Below are positions 1 through 13,350 of a DNA stretch of 64,000 nt, one piece after another (position 1 is the stretch's first letter; the number at the start of each line of letters is the position of its first letter). A program made the position numbers and the translations under genes. The stretch lies in assembly GCA_028564705.1 (NCBI GenBank), contig JAPXFQ010001151.1, positions 372,001 to 436,000 on the forward strand, given 5' to 3'. The notes beneath the pieces are model-generated. The model did no database searches, was not told where the DNA came from, and worked only from the letters and a program-made list of their open reading frames with translations. Source of the DNA: Apricaphanius iberus (taxonomy: Eukaryota > Chordata > Actinopteri > Cyprinodontiformes > Aphaniidae).

Positions 1-132
1 GGGCGGCCTCCATGGTATGTGGTCACAAAGAAGGGTTGGCCAGCGGCCATTGGAAAAGACACAGGGATCTTTTTAAGTGAGACCTTTGACCTTTTACTAG
101 GACATATTTTGTTGATCCAAGACAGTAATCTA

Positions 133-1728
<1,596 letters not shown>

Positions 1729-1730
1729 TG

Positions 1731-3063
<1,333 letters not shown>

Positions 3064-3349
3064 TTTATTATTAGGGACTCCAGCATTAATCAACACCACC
3101 TTGAGCTTCTTCACCTTCTTTCACGTGTCATCCACGAATCATCAATGCAAAGCAGTTCATAATGTAGAGGGGAAGCAAAGCCATACATGTTGTTTTTTTA
3201 AAACATTTTAAACTAATTAAAATCTGAAAGTAATCAGAATCTCTTTTCACTGCAAATGTAGGTGTTTCAGGGTTTATCTCTAGCAGCTTTGAACATTGAC
3301 ACAATTCTCAGATTCAATCAGTTTTCAAGTTATATAATTTCCATAATCC
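3064..3349. other. Unassigned intronic sequence
   Basis: AT-rich sequence between two Tc1 relics. I see no open frame of note and no recognisable repeat. Confidence 0.4.
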
Positions 3350-3600
3350 TTAGGTCTGGACTTCATCCCATGATATCTCTGGCTGTATGTTTAGAGTGGT
3401 GTTGAGCCGCCAACCAAGTCCCAGGTCTTCTCTATCTTCTGGTTTTCTTCCCCACACCATGCTGCTACCACCACCATGTTTCACTGAGAGGAAGTGTCTT
3501 GGTAAATCTGCAGGTGCTCCTTCCTGTTTTAGAATCTCTCTCATTAAAACATTAGTTTGAAACAAACTTATCCCAACATGCGGATCTCCTTCAGCTCCTT
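3350..3600 (-). mobile_element. Short Tc1/mariner relic
   Basis: The minus strand encodes VKHGGGSSMVWG, the conserved glycine-rich stretch that lies between the first and second catalytic aspartates of Tc1 transposases. Flanking bases resemble the fish Tc1 text around that motif. No termini can be defined. It is a third Tc1 fragment, distinct from the two preceding ones. Confidence 0.6.
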
Positions 3601-3649
3601 CTAGTTCTGACTCTCACCCAACATAAAACCCATCCTTCTTCAGGTTAGC

Positions 3650-3905
3650 CATCATGGCCCGGTCCATTCAGACAGGAAGCGGTTCTGTGAGCTTCATCAG
3701 CCCTGGTGGCGATGAAGTCGTCCGGCTCGCCGATGGCCGGCTCCTCCAGCTGGGAAGCACGCTCTGTGACATGATGACGGATGGCGTCCCCTCCGTCAGA
3801 TGGCCGTCGACGCGGCGATGTGTCATCGCTAAAGCTCGAGCTGGGACATTCGTCTTCAACGCGGCGGCCGCTTCCCCTCCTAATCGAGACAAGGCCACGC
3901 CTGGC
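3650..3905. other. CpG-dense island with overlapping open frames
   Basis: About 26 CpG dinucleotides fall in about 255 bp, against very few in the AT-rich surroundings, and the patch includes a GCGGCCGC site. Open frames of 86-102 codons exist on both strands (+3,654-3,914, -3,953-3,645, -3,928-3,668), which is what a stop-poor GC-rich stretch gives by chance. None of the translations is recognisable to me. It could be a CpG island, an exon of an unrelated or nested gene, or a fragment of an unknown mobile element. Confidence 0.5.
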
Positions 3906-4142
3906 TTCACATAACAAACAAACAGCAATCAGCTTGCTGCCTCCGCAGCTCACTCATCACTGTCACATTATGGCACTTCAGGCGAGAAGATCTGAACCCA
4001 GTAGCTCCTTCCTCAGTCAACTCTGCTCTGCCTCCACCAAATTAATCTGTGCTCTGATGAAAAGTGAAGCTCAGAGATAAACGCTCCTGCTGCTTGTTTT
4101 CTCCTTTCTTTTCCGCAGCAGCTTCATCCTGATTCATTCAAA

Positions 4143-4590
4143 GTGAAACAACCTTTAACAGCTTCATCACCTAACAGAGATCTGACTTTTCCATATGTTC
4201 CTAACAGAGCACTTCGCTCTCAGACTGCAGGTTTACTGGTAGTTTCTAGGATTTCCAGAGGTAGAAAGGGAGGCAGATCTTTTAGTCAACAGGTTCCTCT
4301 CCTGTGGAACCAGCTACCAGTTTTAGTCCATGAGGCGGACACTGTCAATTTTTAAGGCTAGGCTTAAAACCTTTATTTTTGATAAAGCTTCTAGTTGGAA
4401 TGGCTATGGTTATCCTGAGCTATTTTTGTAGTTATGCTGCTATAGGCTTAGACTGTTGGAGGACAGACTGACCACTTTTCTTCACTCTTCTACTTTTCTA
4501 TTCTACTACTCTCCACATGTATTTTTTGCTGTTATTTCAATTGTTAACCTTGTTTTCTCTCAGTATTCGTCTCTCCATAGAATTTCTTTA
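4143..4590 (+). mobile_element. L2/Maui LINE fragment, C-terminus plus 3' region
   Basis: One frame reads PNRALRSQTAGLLVVSRISR, then GRSFSQQVPLLWNQLP. This is the conserved C-terminal tail of fish L2-clade reverse transcriptase ORFs, and L2 3' untranslated text follows. The copy is 5'-truncated and mutated. The same tail occurs at 11,155-11,337 with 19,499-19,620, and inverted at 32,096-32,311. Confidence 0.8.
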
Positions 4591-5335
4591 TGATAACGCT
4601 TATAGTTTCACTCTTTAATGTCTGTTTTCATCAAAAATTATTTAAAACCTGTCAGCCTGCTGTGGATAAATCCAGGTCATATTTCGGCATCCAAACTGCT
4701 GTGGCAAAGGGAATTATAAATGTCCAGTTGCAACAAAGACAGTTTACTACTGGAAGAGGCTGCTGGAGGACCTCAGGGTCGCAAAGAACGTTCATGTTTT
4801 TAGGAGATGGCTCAAGACTCACCTTTTTAGCATAGCCTTCAATGGATTATTATTTATTCATAGCTGTTTAATTGCTCTGCATGTTTCATTTGATCACATC
4901 TTATTATTGTTTTACACTATATAATTTAAAATGTTATCAGCCTTAACATTTTTATCAGTACTTTGCAATTTAATTGCATTCTCTACTCTTTGTTTAAATA
5001 TTTACTATAAATACTTCTTATTTTGAACTTTCTTCCAGTGTTTCGTCTTTGGGAGCCCTCTGCTTTGGGAGCGGTGGACTCTGGCTTGCTGGGAGCTGGC
5101 TGGGTAGTGGTTGAGTGGAGGTAGGGATCATCTTTACTCAACCCGATGCTGCTTTTGTTTACCGTTGCTTTTAAGTGTGTGTGCACATGGGAGATAGGTT
5201 GGGAGGAGGGGGGGTAGAGCTGTGATGTTTTTCTTCTGGGTTGGGGGGGGGGGTACATTTTAATCTGTAAACCACTTTGAGAAGCTATGTAGTTTGAAAA
5301 TGACTATATAAATAAAGTTTGGTTTGATTTTATAC
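4591..5335 (+). mobile_element. LINE 3' fragment with terminal tail
   Basis: A short coding remnant (RRWLKTHLFSIAF, about 4,790-4,840) is followed by a GC-richer untranslated part and a terminal tail: CTGTAAACCACTTTGAGAAG, then an AATAAA-type signal in ATATAAATAAAG at about 5,310-5,325. This is the ending shared by fish CR1/L2/Rex-like LINEs. A run of ten or more G sits at about 5,244. The exact family is uncertain. Confidence 0.55.
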
Positions 5336-5364
5336 ATCATTAATGTTAATAATAAACACATATG

Positions 5365-5617
5365 CAGTACAAACCAAAAGTTCACCTTTTCATTCAATGT
5401 GTTTTCTTGATTGTCATGACTACATTGTAGATTCTCAATTAAGGGCATCAAAACTATGAAGAAACACATAATGTATGGAATTACTGTATGTACATAAAAA
5501 CAAAAACAAAAATCATATTTTGATGCCTTCAGTGTGAATCTACAATTTAAATAGTCATGAAAATAACAAAAAAACGCATTGAATGAGAAGGTGTGTCCAA
5601 ACTTTTGGTCTGTACAG
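5365..5617. mobile_element. Tc1-derived MITE
   Basis: Both ends carry the same long inverted repeat. The left begins CAGTACAAACCAAAAGTTCA and the right ends TTTGGTCTGTACAG, and complementarity continues inward through the ATTCAATG and TCATGACTA stretches. It is only about 253 bp and has no coding capacity, so it is a miniature non-autonomous Tc1 element. It is flanked on both sides by TATG, consistent with TA targeting. Confidence 0.85.
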
Positions 5618-5744
5618 TATGTACTGCATTCAATGAATTAAACCAATCAAACCTTGAATAAATTTATAATCGATTAAATTAGATAATTTTTTGTCTGGTT
5701 TCCATTCTCATCACAGCAGAGACTGCCATTGCCTTTGAATTATC

Positions 5745-5820
5745 TAAAGTCATGTAACGCACCTCGAATTTCCTTGTTGTTAAAAGTGGGCTATACCAAT
5801 AAAATAGCTTTGCCTAATTG
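5745..5820 (+). repeat. LINE/SINE 3' tail
   Basis: The tail reads GTAACGCACCTCGAATTTCC, then a TTGTTGTTAAAAG stretch, then an AATAAAAT signal and GCTTTGCC. It matches the tails at 20,830-20,912 and 59,820-59,890, so a shared short repeat family is visible within the window. Only the 3' end is recognisable. Confidence 0.6.
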
Positions 5821-6019
5821 TCTTCTTAAATTTTCTATTTAATTCAATTTATCCTGCTGATTACTCCACAGAGGAAATCCTCATTTTTTCTTGAAAATAA
5901 AAGAATAAAAATCTGATAACCACCTTTTTAAATTCTTTTTTCCAGTCCAGTCATACTTTTTATGTTGATAATGACTGCCATGATGATGATGAAGATGCAG
6001 CAGCTGCTGGGTTACTCAC

Positions 6020-6088
6020 CACTAAAAGTGCAAACAGGATGACCCCACAGCTCCACGCGTCTGCTTTCCTCCCGTCATACTTCTCTCC
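6020..6088 (-). CDS. brsk2: brsk2 exon: kinase subdomain IX
   Basis: This 69-nt exon in phase 0 encodes [20 protein letters not shown] and then LLV. It is the DxWSCGV stretch of kinase subdomain IX, whose Asp stabilises the catalytic loop. Splice sites are clean: acceptor TTCATTCAG and donor GTGAGT on the minus strand. GRKAD follows BRSK2 rather than BRSK1 (GRRAD). The Ala before Trp replaces the Val (BRSK2) or Met (BRSK1) of the human proteins. In the family the next exon would begin with the GALPFDD motif, and I do not find it below 6,020, so it should lie outside the window. Confidence 0.93.
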
Positions 6089-6413
6089 CTGAATGAAGCA
6101 AGTCAGGAAAAAAATGGTATGAGATGAGTTCCATGAAGCTCTGGGATGGTCTAACTAGAACTCAGACATGTAGACAGATGTACTTCATTTTGCAGCTAAA
6201 AGTTGTGCCGGAAAACCTAAAAGCGTTCGATTGGACTCAATGTTCCGCATGAAGGTTTGTTCAGATGCATTAAGCTGGAATATGGGTTAAAACTCCACTC
6301 AAGATGAAATACAAAGAAGCTATTAAGTGTGTTCCAGTTTGGAGGCAACATGCCTATGAAGAGGAGGAGGAGTGAAGGCAGAAAGCAGCTCTTACTGAAG
6401 AGGAAACACTCAC

Positions 6414-6447
6414 CCTGATCACCTCGGGGCAGGCATAGTGTGGAGAC
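6414..6447 (-). CDS. brsk2: brsk2 micro-exon: P+1 loop / CPE motif
   Basis: This is a 34-nt micro-exon. One base completes the Gly codon begun in the previous exon, then 11 codons give SPHYACPEVIR. It follows the activation loop and contains the CPE equivalent of the APE motif that anchors the C-lobe. The acceptor is CTTTCAG and the donor GTGAGTG. The final Arg is the BRSK2 residue (Lys in human BRSK1). Only 325 bp separate it from the next exon, in sharp contrast to the 15.8 kb intron on its 5' side. Gene-prediction software may miss an exon this short. Confidence 0.93.
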
Positions 6448-6929
6448 CTGAAAGCAGAGAATAGCTGGAGGTTAGTCTGATGAAGATTCTACGTACCAAA
6501 CGCTTTTAAAAAAAAACAACAAGTGGACAGGACAGAAAAGAAAGGAGAAACAGAATAAAACACAGAAATAAAACAGTTTACGTCTTGACGGAGCATGGAG
6601 CTGCTTCTGATTTAAACCAGAAGGTGTGAATCTGAATCAGCTCCAACCAACAGCTCAAAATGGATGAGAAAACATGGCAGACGTGTGTCGATCTTCATCA
6701 TAAACTTGTCCACATCTTCATTTCCTGCAGCAAAGTTTACAAAAGGGTGCTCGATTTATACTGTCAGTATCGGCCCGATAAGTAAAATGACAATTATTGG
6801 AGCCACAACCACAGCCAAATAAACCTACTAGCAGTGAAGGAAATTATGGATTCATAGGCACTCTCTCGCAGTTCTTTATTTTCCAAGTGATGCTAGATTT
6901 CATTCGAGCATTCATGACAAAAGCCTGAC

Positions 6930-7010
6930 TAAAGCCTATCTCCAGCTATCAACGGGCGAGAGAAGGGGTACACCCTGAACAGGTCGCAAGTCCATCACAG
7001 ACATATAAAT
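6930..7010. repeat. Common fish interspersed repeat fragment
   Basis: A stretch reading CGAGAGAAGGGGTACACCC and then GAACAGGTCGCAAGTCCATC resembles a motif scattered through many teleost genomes. Boundaries and family are not determinable here. Confidence 0.35.
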
Positions 7011-8036
7011 CAATGGTGCTAAATTTGTTAAACTAATTAAAATTAGTGAAACTCATTCAGTTTTACTTCCAACACAAATCAGAATCTATGGTTTCTCATT
7101 TTATTGCATTATTCATTTTTTTTGCGTTCTTTAATTTTATTCACTCCTTCAGATTATGAGACCGATATAGACATTTGGATATTAAAATAGTTCCTAATTA
7201 AGGTGGTACCCCAAATTATAATAATTTTCGATAAATTATGAATTTTTATTTACTCCCATAAGCAGTCCATTGACTATTAATAGCCAAATAGTTATATTTT
7301 TGGTAATAACCCAAACACAGGCAAACTCCAGTAATCGCAGCAGCAGCTGTAATTCGGTATCATTTAATGAAGTGGCATATTTGTAAAACTATTTTTGCAA
7401 AGGTTAGTGATGGATCCAGGTTGGAAAATTCTTACATTTTTGTGTAAACTTTTGTTGGTGGGTCTGAAGAAACTTCACCATCGCACATCAACAATGTCAA
7501 CAGCAAACTAGAAATAAAGCATCCGTCTGGCTTTTTAAGGTATGTGAAAGTCACTAAAAAATCCTCTACCACTCTTCCATTACTTGACAAGGCCTATATC
7601 ATATTAGTTAGGTCATTTCTCACAGTTACAGTGTTGGTTGTAGCCTATCTGACATGATGTTAGCTTAATTATATGTTGGAATAAGCCTATGGAATAAGCC
7701 TTGTTGTGAAAAGTTTCCCGGAAATAATGGCTACAAGGATAAAAGCTTTCCATTTGGAGTGCAATGAATGTCAGTTTACAATACTTTGCATATTTATAAC
7801 AGAAAGTTGCAAATAACCTAACTGGCTGTGGCTGCAAAACAGCTAAACTTAATTTTAAATGACTAAATATATAATATAATAAAACGTAAAGAGATATTAC
7901 TGCTAAAGAACTGTTTGTTCGTTTGGTTTTTGGTAACTGAGAGGAAGCAGTGTTGTGCCAAAAAATAATTAAACACCATTTTTCAATGTTTATGATTCAA
8001 GTTATCTCTGGCAGAAAAATTGACGTTTTTATCCAA
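7011..8036. other. AT-rich intron, nothing recognised
   Basis: AT-rich non-coding sequence inside the 15.8 kb brsk2 intron. Open frames are short and show no familiar motif. Confidence 0.5.
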
Positions 8037-9110
8037 TTCAATTCAGTTTATTTATATAGTGCCATTTCACAACAGATGTCATCTCAAGGCACTTCACAAG
8101 AAGAGTTATTACAATACAATGTTCAGTTTAGGAATTAGAGAACCACAGAAGATTGCGTCGTGACTTCTTAGCAATCCCTCACAATGAGCAAGCATGAAAC
8201 GACTGTGGAGAGGAAAAACTCCCTTTTAACAGGAAGAAACCTCCGGCAGAACCCAGCTCAGCATAAGCGGTCATCTACCGAGACCGTCTGGGGTTTGGAG
8301 AAGGCAGCAGAGACACAGAAAGAGCAACAGAACTGATGCAGAAGCAGAAGTTGGTAGCAGGATGTGGAGAACGTTACTCCACTGGAATGCTATCTTAGTC
8401 AGGGTCGTCAAGCAGGGCGGGTCAGGAGCACCTACTGTAGGAAGAGACTGAGAGAAAACAGGTCAGCGCTTGAATTGACAGCACATCATGCAGTTGGGGA
8501 GAAGTAGGAGAGTAAGTAGGAACTGACTCTAATAACGTCCTCCAACAGCCTAGCCTAAAGCAGCATAGCTACTAACATTAACCTGTCTCCTAGGTACCAG
8601 GAGACCTAGCTACTAAAACTCTCTACCTGGCTTACATTAATCTATCTCTACCTAGCTACTCTACCCCTTCCCATCTCTTCCTAGCTTTTGACACTCTACC
8701 TGACTACTAACATTAACCTGTCTCTTCCTAGCTACCTGTCTAACCTGTCTCTAACTACCTGTTAACCTGTCTCTAACTGTAAGCTTTGTCAAAGAGGAAA
8801 GTTTTAAGCCTAGTTTTAAAGATAGACAAGTTGTTTCCTTCACGAACCAACCCTGGGGGCTGGTTCCATAGGAGGGGAGCCTGATAGCTGAAAGATCTGC
8901 CACCAATTCTACTTTTAGAAAACCTATGAACTACCAATAAACCTGCAGTCTGAGAGCGAAGTGCTCTTTAAGGAACATATGGAACAATCAGGTCTCTTAT
9001 GTATGACAGAGCTAGATTATTAAGAGCTTTATATGTCAGAAGGAGGATCTTGAATTCTATTCTAGATTTTACTGGGAGCCAGTGAAAAGAAGCTAAAACA
9101 CTCCAGTATT
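8037..9110 (-). mobile_element. L2 LINE 3' end, inverted
   Basis: The plus strand begins AATTCAGTTTATTTATATAG, the reverse of the usual fish L2 terminus. The 3' untranslated region follows, also in reverse. At about 8,540-8,770 it contains short imperfect repeats built from CTACCTG, TTAACCTGTCTC and AGCTACT. At about 8,890-8,980 the end of the ORF (the reverse of the SLRSQTAGL region) is recognisable. The same 3' region occurs forward at 40,360-41,070, down to the CTAGGTAGAG repeats, so both belong to one subfamily. Confidence 0.8.
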
Positions 9111-10079
9111 GTGCAACAAAATAATCCATTCATGTCACTCTAACTGCTCTATGTACAGCTCCACTGTTTGCAGAAATTTTAACTTTTAACTCGTCTTTTA
9201 AGTTTGTTTTTAATTATTGCTGCACGTCCATCCTCTGGAAGCTTAAGTCTGCAAATGAGGCAAAGAGAAGCCTTCATTGGATTACGTTATGAATTCTAAC
9301 AGATCCTTTTACAGAAAAATGTATCCACTAATAAGCAGCCATATTCTAATGTGATATGAGCACATAAATGTGACACATTGCATTAATATGTTGTTGGGTT
9401 TTCTATGGGAATAAGGAAGTCTGCAGGCATGATGAAGAGCTTAATGTCCCCTCCTCGTCTGCAGCAGAGAACCTCTGTCTGGTCCTCATCAGAAGCAACC
9501 AAGCGGAGAACACGGTTCCTCAAACAGCATGTCGTCGAGCATCTTAGAGTAAACACACACTCTTCATCGCCTCTGATGACATTCCTAATTATGCAAATGG
9601 CTGTGAAGCGCTCAAACACAAAGCGATACACCAACAGCGATCTAATCACAGCCAAGCAACTACACTTGTATGTTTAGTGAATTCTCTCCAAACTGTTTTT
9701 CAAACCATTCCATTGAACGGAAATTCATGTTTTTGACTCACTGAGAGCCCCTAGTAGGAAAACTGAGAATAATAAAAACAAATCAACACTTTGTTTTCAG
9801 ACTTTTTTCTTTTGAGAAATCTTGTAGGTTTTTTTTAAATAAAAATGTATTTGGAATGGATGTGTAAAATGACTGAGCACTTTTACTTCCTCCAAAGATA
9901 ACCATCGCCGGAGAGATGGGGGGATTTGTATCCATTTAAAGCGACTGTGGATGTCGTCTCGTACTTAAGTTTGCTGCTGATCAGTTTATTAAATAAATTA
10001 ATTACCACTTCCTTAAAAATACATACATTTATTGGCCTTGTCAGGAGGTGAAAATTGCTAGTGGTTTGTGAAACAAAGT
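9111..10079. other. Intronic sequence with possible conserved island
   Basis: No repeat or gene was recognised. The part at about 9,400-9,690 is less AT-rich and non-repetitive, and contains ATTATGCAAAT, an octamer-like POU site. Open frames of 90 codons run on both strands but are not recognisable as protein. Confidence 0.4.
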
Positions 10080-11336
10080 GGATATGTGCAAAAGGAATTT
10101 AAGGTTGCTGTAATTAAACCTTTACTTAAGAAACCCTCCCTCAATCAAGATGACTTAGCTAATTAGACATCTATATCTAACCTTCCTATCTTATCCAAAA
10201 TTATTGAGAAAAAAGTTGCTCATCAAGTATGTGATCTAAACAGCAGCAATTTCAATCAGGTTTTAGAGCTCATTATAGCACTGAAACAGCACTGGTGAAA
10301 GTTACTAATGCTATTCAAGTGGCCTAAGATAATTGATTTGTGACTGTTCTGGTCTTTTTGGATCTCAGTGCTGCTTTTGACACAGTCGATCATAATATTC
10401 TCTTAGCAGGCTTGAACATGTTGTAGGGATCAAGAAAACAGCACTAGGCTGTTTTAAATCATATCTGTCCAACAGATTCCAGTTTGTTAATGTAAATGAT
10501 AAACCTTCTTCACACTCAAGGGTTACTTGTGGAGTACCACAGGGTTCTGTCCTTGGACCGATTCTCTTTACTATAAATATACATATGCTTCCAATTGGTA
10601 AAAGAATTAGACAGCATGGAATTAATTTCCACAGTTAAGTGCCTATGATACACAATTATATTTATCCATAAAACCTGATGAATCCAATAAGTTAAGTAGA
10701 TTACAAGCATGTCTTGAACACATAAAAACCTGCATGACTCTAAACTTTCTGTTGTTAAATTCAGACAAGACCGAGGTTGTTGTCTTTGGACCAGAAGCTT
10801 TAAAAAGCAAACTGCAAAGTCAATCACTTAATCTGGATCACATTAATTTGGCCTCTGGTAATAATGTAAAGAACCTCAATGTAATTTTTGACCAAGACAT
10901 GACATTTAAATCCCATATTAAACAGGTTTTTAAGATATCTTTCCTTCACCCCTGAAATATTGCTAAAATTAGAAACACCCTGTCCAGGAGTGATGCAGAG
11001 AAACTAGTCCATGCATTAGTTATTTCAAGGCTGGACTACTGTAATTCCTTATTATCAGTAACTCCACTAAATGCAATTAAAAGCCTTCAGTTGATCCAAA
11101 TTGCTGTAGCAAGAGTTCTGATGAATATTAAAGAGAGATCACATTTCTCCTGTTTTGGCTTCTCTCCATTGGCTCCCTGTTAAATCCAGAATAAAGTTTA
11201 AGATCTTCCTCCTTACTCATAAAGCCCTTAATAATCAAGCTCCATCATACATCAGAGATCTTATTGTTCCATACGATCCAAACAGAGCACTTCATTCTGA
11301 GAATGCAGATCTACTGGTAGTTCCTAGGATTTCTTA
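10080..11336 (+). mobile_element. L2 LINE, 5' part of a split copy
   Basis: A decayed reverse transcriptase reads through several frames. Recognisable stretches are a KPLLKKPSLNQDDLAN-like opening, LLDLSAAFDTVDHNILL-like text at about 10,355-10,400, GVPQGSVLGPI-like text at about 10,530-10,565, FLLLNSDKTEVVVFGPEALK at 10,750-10,805 and SLHWLPVKSRIKFKIFLLTH at about 11,160-11,220. The order is that of the L2/Maui ORF. The copy breaks off at 11,336 and resumes at 19,499, where the L1 element has been inserted. It aligns with the inverted L2 piece at 51,672-52,905. Confidence 0.88.
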
Positions 11337-11350
11337 AAGTAGAATGGGAG
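11337..11350 (+). repeat. Target-site duplication, left copy (L1)
   Basis: AAGTAGAATGGGAG here is repeated exactly at 19,485-19,498. The 14 bases are part of the L2 coding sequence that was duplicated when the L1-type element integrated. Confidence 0.92.
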
Positions 11351-11933
11351 CTAGGGGGAGGGTCAGGATGAGCTGCTGAGTTCTCGCGAGAGCTGTGCAT
11401 AGGTGAACATGGCGGTTATGTGGTAAAGTATACAAACAGCCAGGTAAAATAAGAAAATCATTTTGAACCAAACGCAGCTTCTAAACTAACCATCAAGTTA
11501 CTTTTTTTTCCCCTCTAAACAACCTGGACGAGGAAACATTGGATTCGCTGGAGTGCTACCTAGACGAGTGCTTTGATAACATCGTTATGGGTAAGTCACG
11601 GAAACCTGCTTCGGATACAACAACGAGCACACCGTCGCAGAAGCGCACTCGTTCCGAGGCTAGCACATCCACCGACTCGCCAGATAGAAGCTACGGCGAC
11701 ATCCTGGACTCAATAGACAAGAAGCTAACCAGCCTGGACGCCCGTCTCGCGCTGGTTGAGGTTCTGCATAAAGAATTTCAGGCTCTGAGGGAATCGCTGG
11801 AGTTCAGCCAACAACAAGTAGCTTCACTATTTACAGAAAACCAAACACTAAAAGAAGATGTTAAGAAACTCACCGAGGGGATGAAGCAGCTGTCGGGAGA
11901 AAACAAAAGCTTCAAGGAGTCTATTCTAGACAT

Positions 11934-12509
11934 TGTTGTATTCTACGTTTTTGGGGCTATTTTATATACAGTTAATCATTCAGAGGTAAAAGTCTGTTTT
12001 ATATTATGCATGGTTGTAAAACATATCCTTGACCAGTATTTTTAACTGGGGTAAGCTTTTAAGCAATAAAACTCTTGGGTAATTTACTGCAGGCTGTAAA
12101 ACCAGGATGTCTGTAGATTAGAAAGTAGGGAGGAACCGGGACCATAAAAGCATAAAACTCAGAATGAACTTTTGACCAAGAAGGAGGACACTTCCATCTT
12201 ATGGCTGCATAATTCTGGACAACCAGTCCTTGTCAAGACACTGTTTAAAAACGTTCTGATTGGAGCAGAGACCGAGGGAGAAGAGACGCCTAGAATCCTG
12301 GGAAGTTTTGGACGTTTATAAAAGTTATGACATGAAAACCATTCGTTGTCAGATCTCTTTATCTGGCCCAGAGAAAATGGGCATGTTTCTCTGTAAAACC
12401 GCATATCTGTTAATCTGTTTAAAATAAAAGTGAGAACTGGAAATTGGCTCCATTCGTCTCTGTTTTGAACATGCACTGAATTATCTTTTTGATAAAATTT
12501 AATTCTACA
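11934..12509 (+). mobile_element. Solo LTR inserted in L1 ORF1
   Basis: The insert starts TGTTGTATTC and ends TTCTACA, so it has the TG...CA ends of a long terminal repeat. ACAT on both sides (11,930-11,933 and 12,510-12,513) is a 4-bp target duplication. Inside are a TATA-like box (TTTATAAAA, 12,315-12,323) and a polyadenylation signal (AATAAA, 12,423-12,428) about 108 bp downstream, the U3-R-U5 order of an LTR read on the plus strand. There is no coding sequence, so the internal region was presumably lost by LTR-LTR recombination. Its family (retrovirus-like or Gypsy-like) cannot be told from this. Confidence 0.85.
12315..12323 (+). promoter_or_regulatory. TATA-like box in the solo LTR
   Basis: TTTATAAAA is placed about 108 bp before the AATAAA signal, as expected for the U3/R part of an LTR. 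Present-day activity is unknown. Confidence 0.55.
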
Positions 12510-13350
12510 ACATCCAGGCCCGATCAATGAGGGACAATCTTGTTTTTTCGGGGATACCAGAGAAGGCTGAGGAAGATGCTGAAGTAGCCGTGTGAAAGTT
12601 CATTCAACACCAGCTGAAACTGCCAGACGACACGGTTAAAAACATAACCTTCCATCGGGTCCACCGACTCGGAGGTAAGAAACCCAACAACACCCGCCCG
12701 CGACCAATTGTTGCAAAATTTGAACATTTTAAACAAAAAGAACATGTCAAAGGACGCGGGAGAGAGCTACGGGGGACGAATTACAGCGTTAATGATCAAT
12801 TTCCGAAAGAAATCCTGGACAGAAGACGCATGTTATTTCCAATTAGAAAAAAACATATTAGTGAGGGCAGTAGGGCTACGGTTAGTGTGGATAAACTGTA
12901 TGTTAACGGTCAGCTGTTTAGGGACCCTCAGGTTACTCCTTGGCTTTATTAGTCATATTTAACAGAACCAAGACAGAATTAGCTTTATCAGACAACTATA
13001 GTTTAAAAAAAAGCACAGCTCAGCAGGCTGTTTTTGTTTGTAAATGTGGGTAGGGGCAGGGCTGTGCACTAGATTGCTTTTTCTTTTTTTTTTTCTTTTT
13101 TCTTTTTCTCTATTTTCTTTCTCACATTTGTACCACCAAATCTCTTTATCACATTTTTTCCTTTTTTCTCTCTCTCACACACACAGACTTTTATCATGGC
13201 ATATTCATGTTTTTCCATCATACTTTCATTCTGTACACACCTGTATGGTGCATTATTTGCCTCGCTTTATCTCTGCTTCTGGTTTTTTTCAATCTGGCAA
13301 CTCCATGGACAAACCAAAATTACACCTATATTCATCCTTGGCGATAGTAC

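Larger units (their letters stand above)
11587..12952 (+). pseudogene. L1 ORF1 protein, split by a solo LTR
   Basis: I take ATG 11,587 as the start (MGKSRKPASD...). An upstream in-frame TTG at 11,539 is less likely. A basic, Ser/Thr-rich N-terminus precedes a heptad-rich coiled coil (about 11,690-11,925), as in L1 ORF1p trimers. The frame breaks at 11,930 where the LTR begins and resumes at 12,514 with QARSMRDNLVFSGIPE, the RRM-like RNA-binding part, then TFHRVHRLGG and KFEHFKQKEHV, ending at TAG 12,950-12,952. An additional in-frame TGA lies at 12,593. In the family ORF1p binds its own RNA. Confidence 0.85.
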
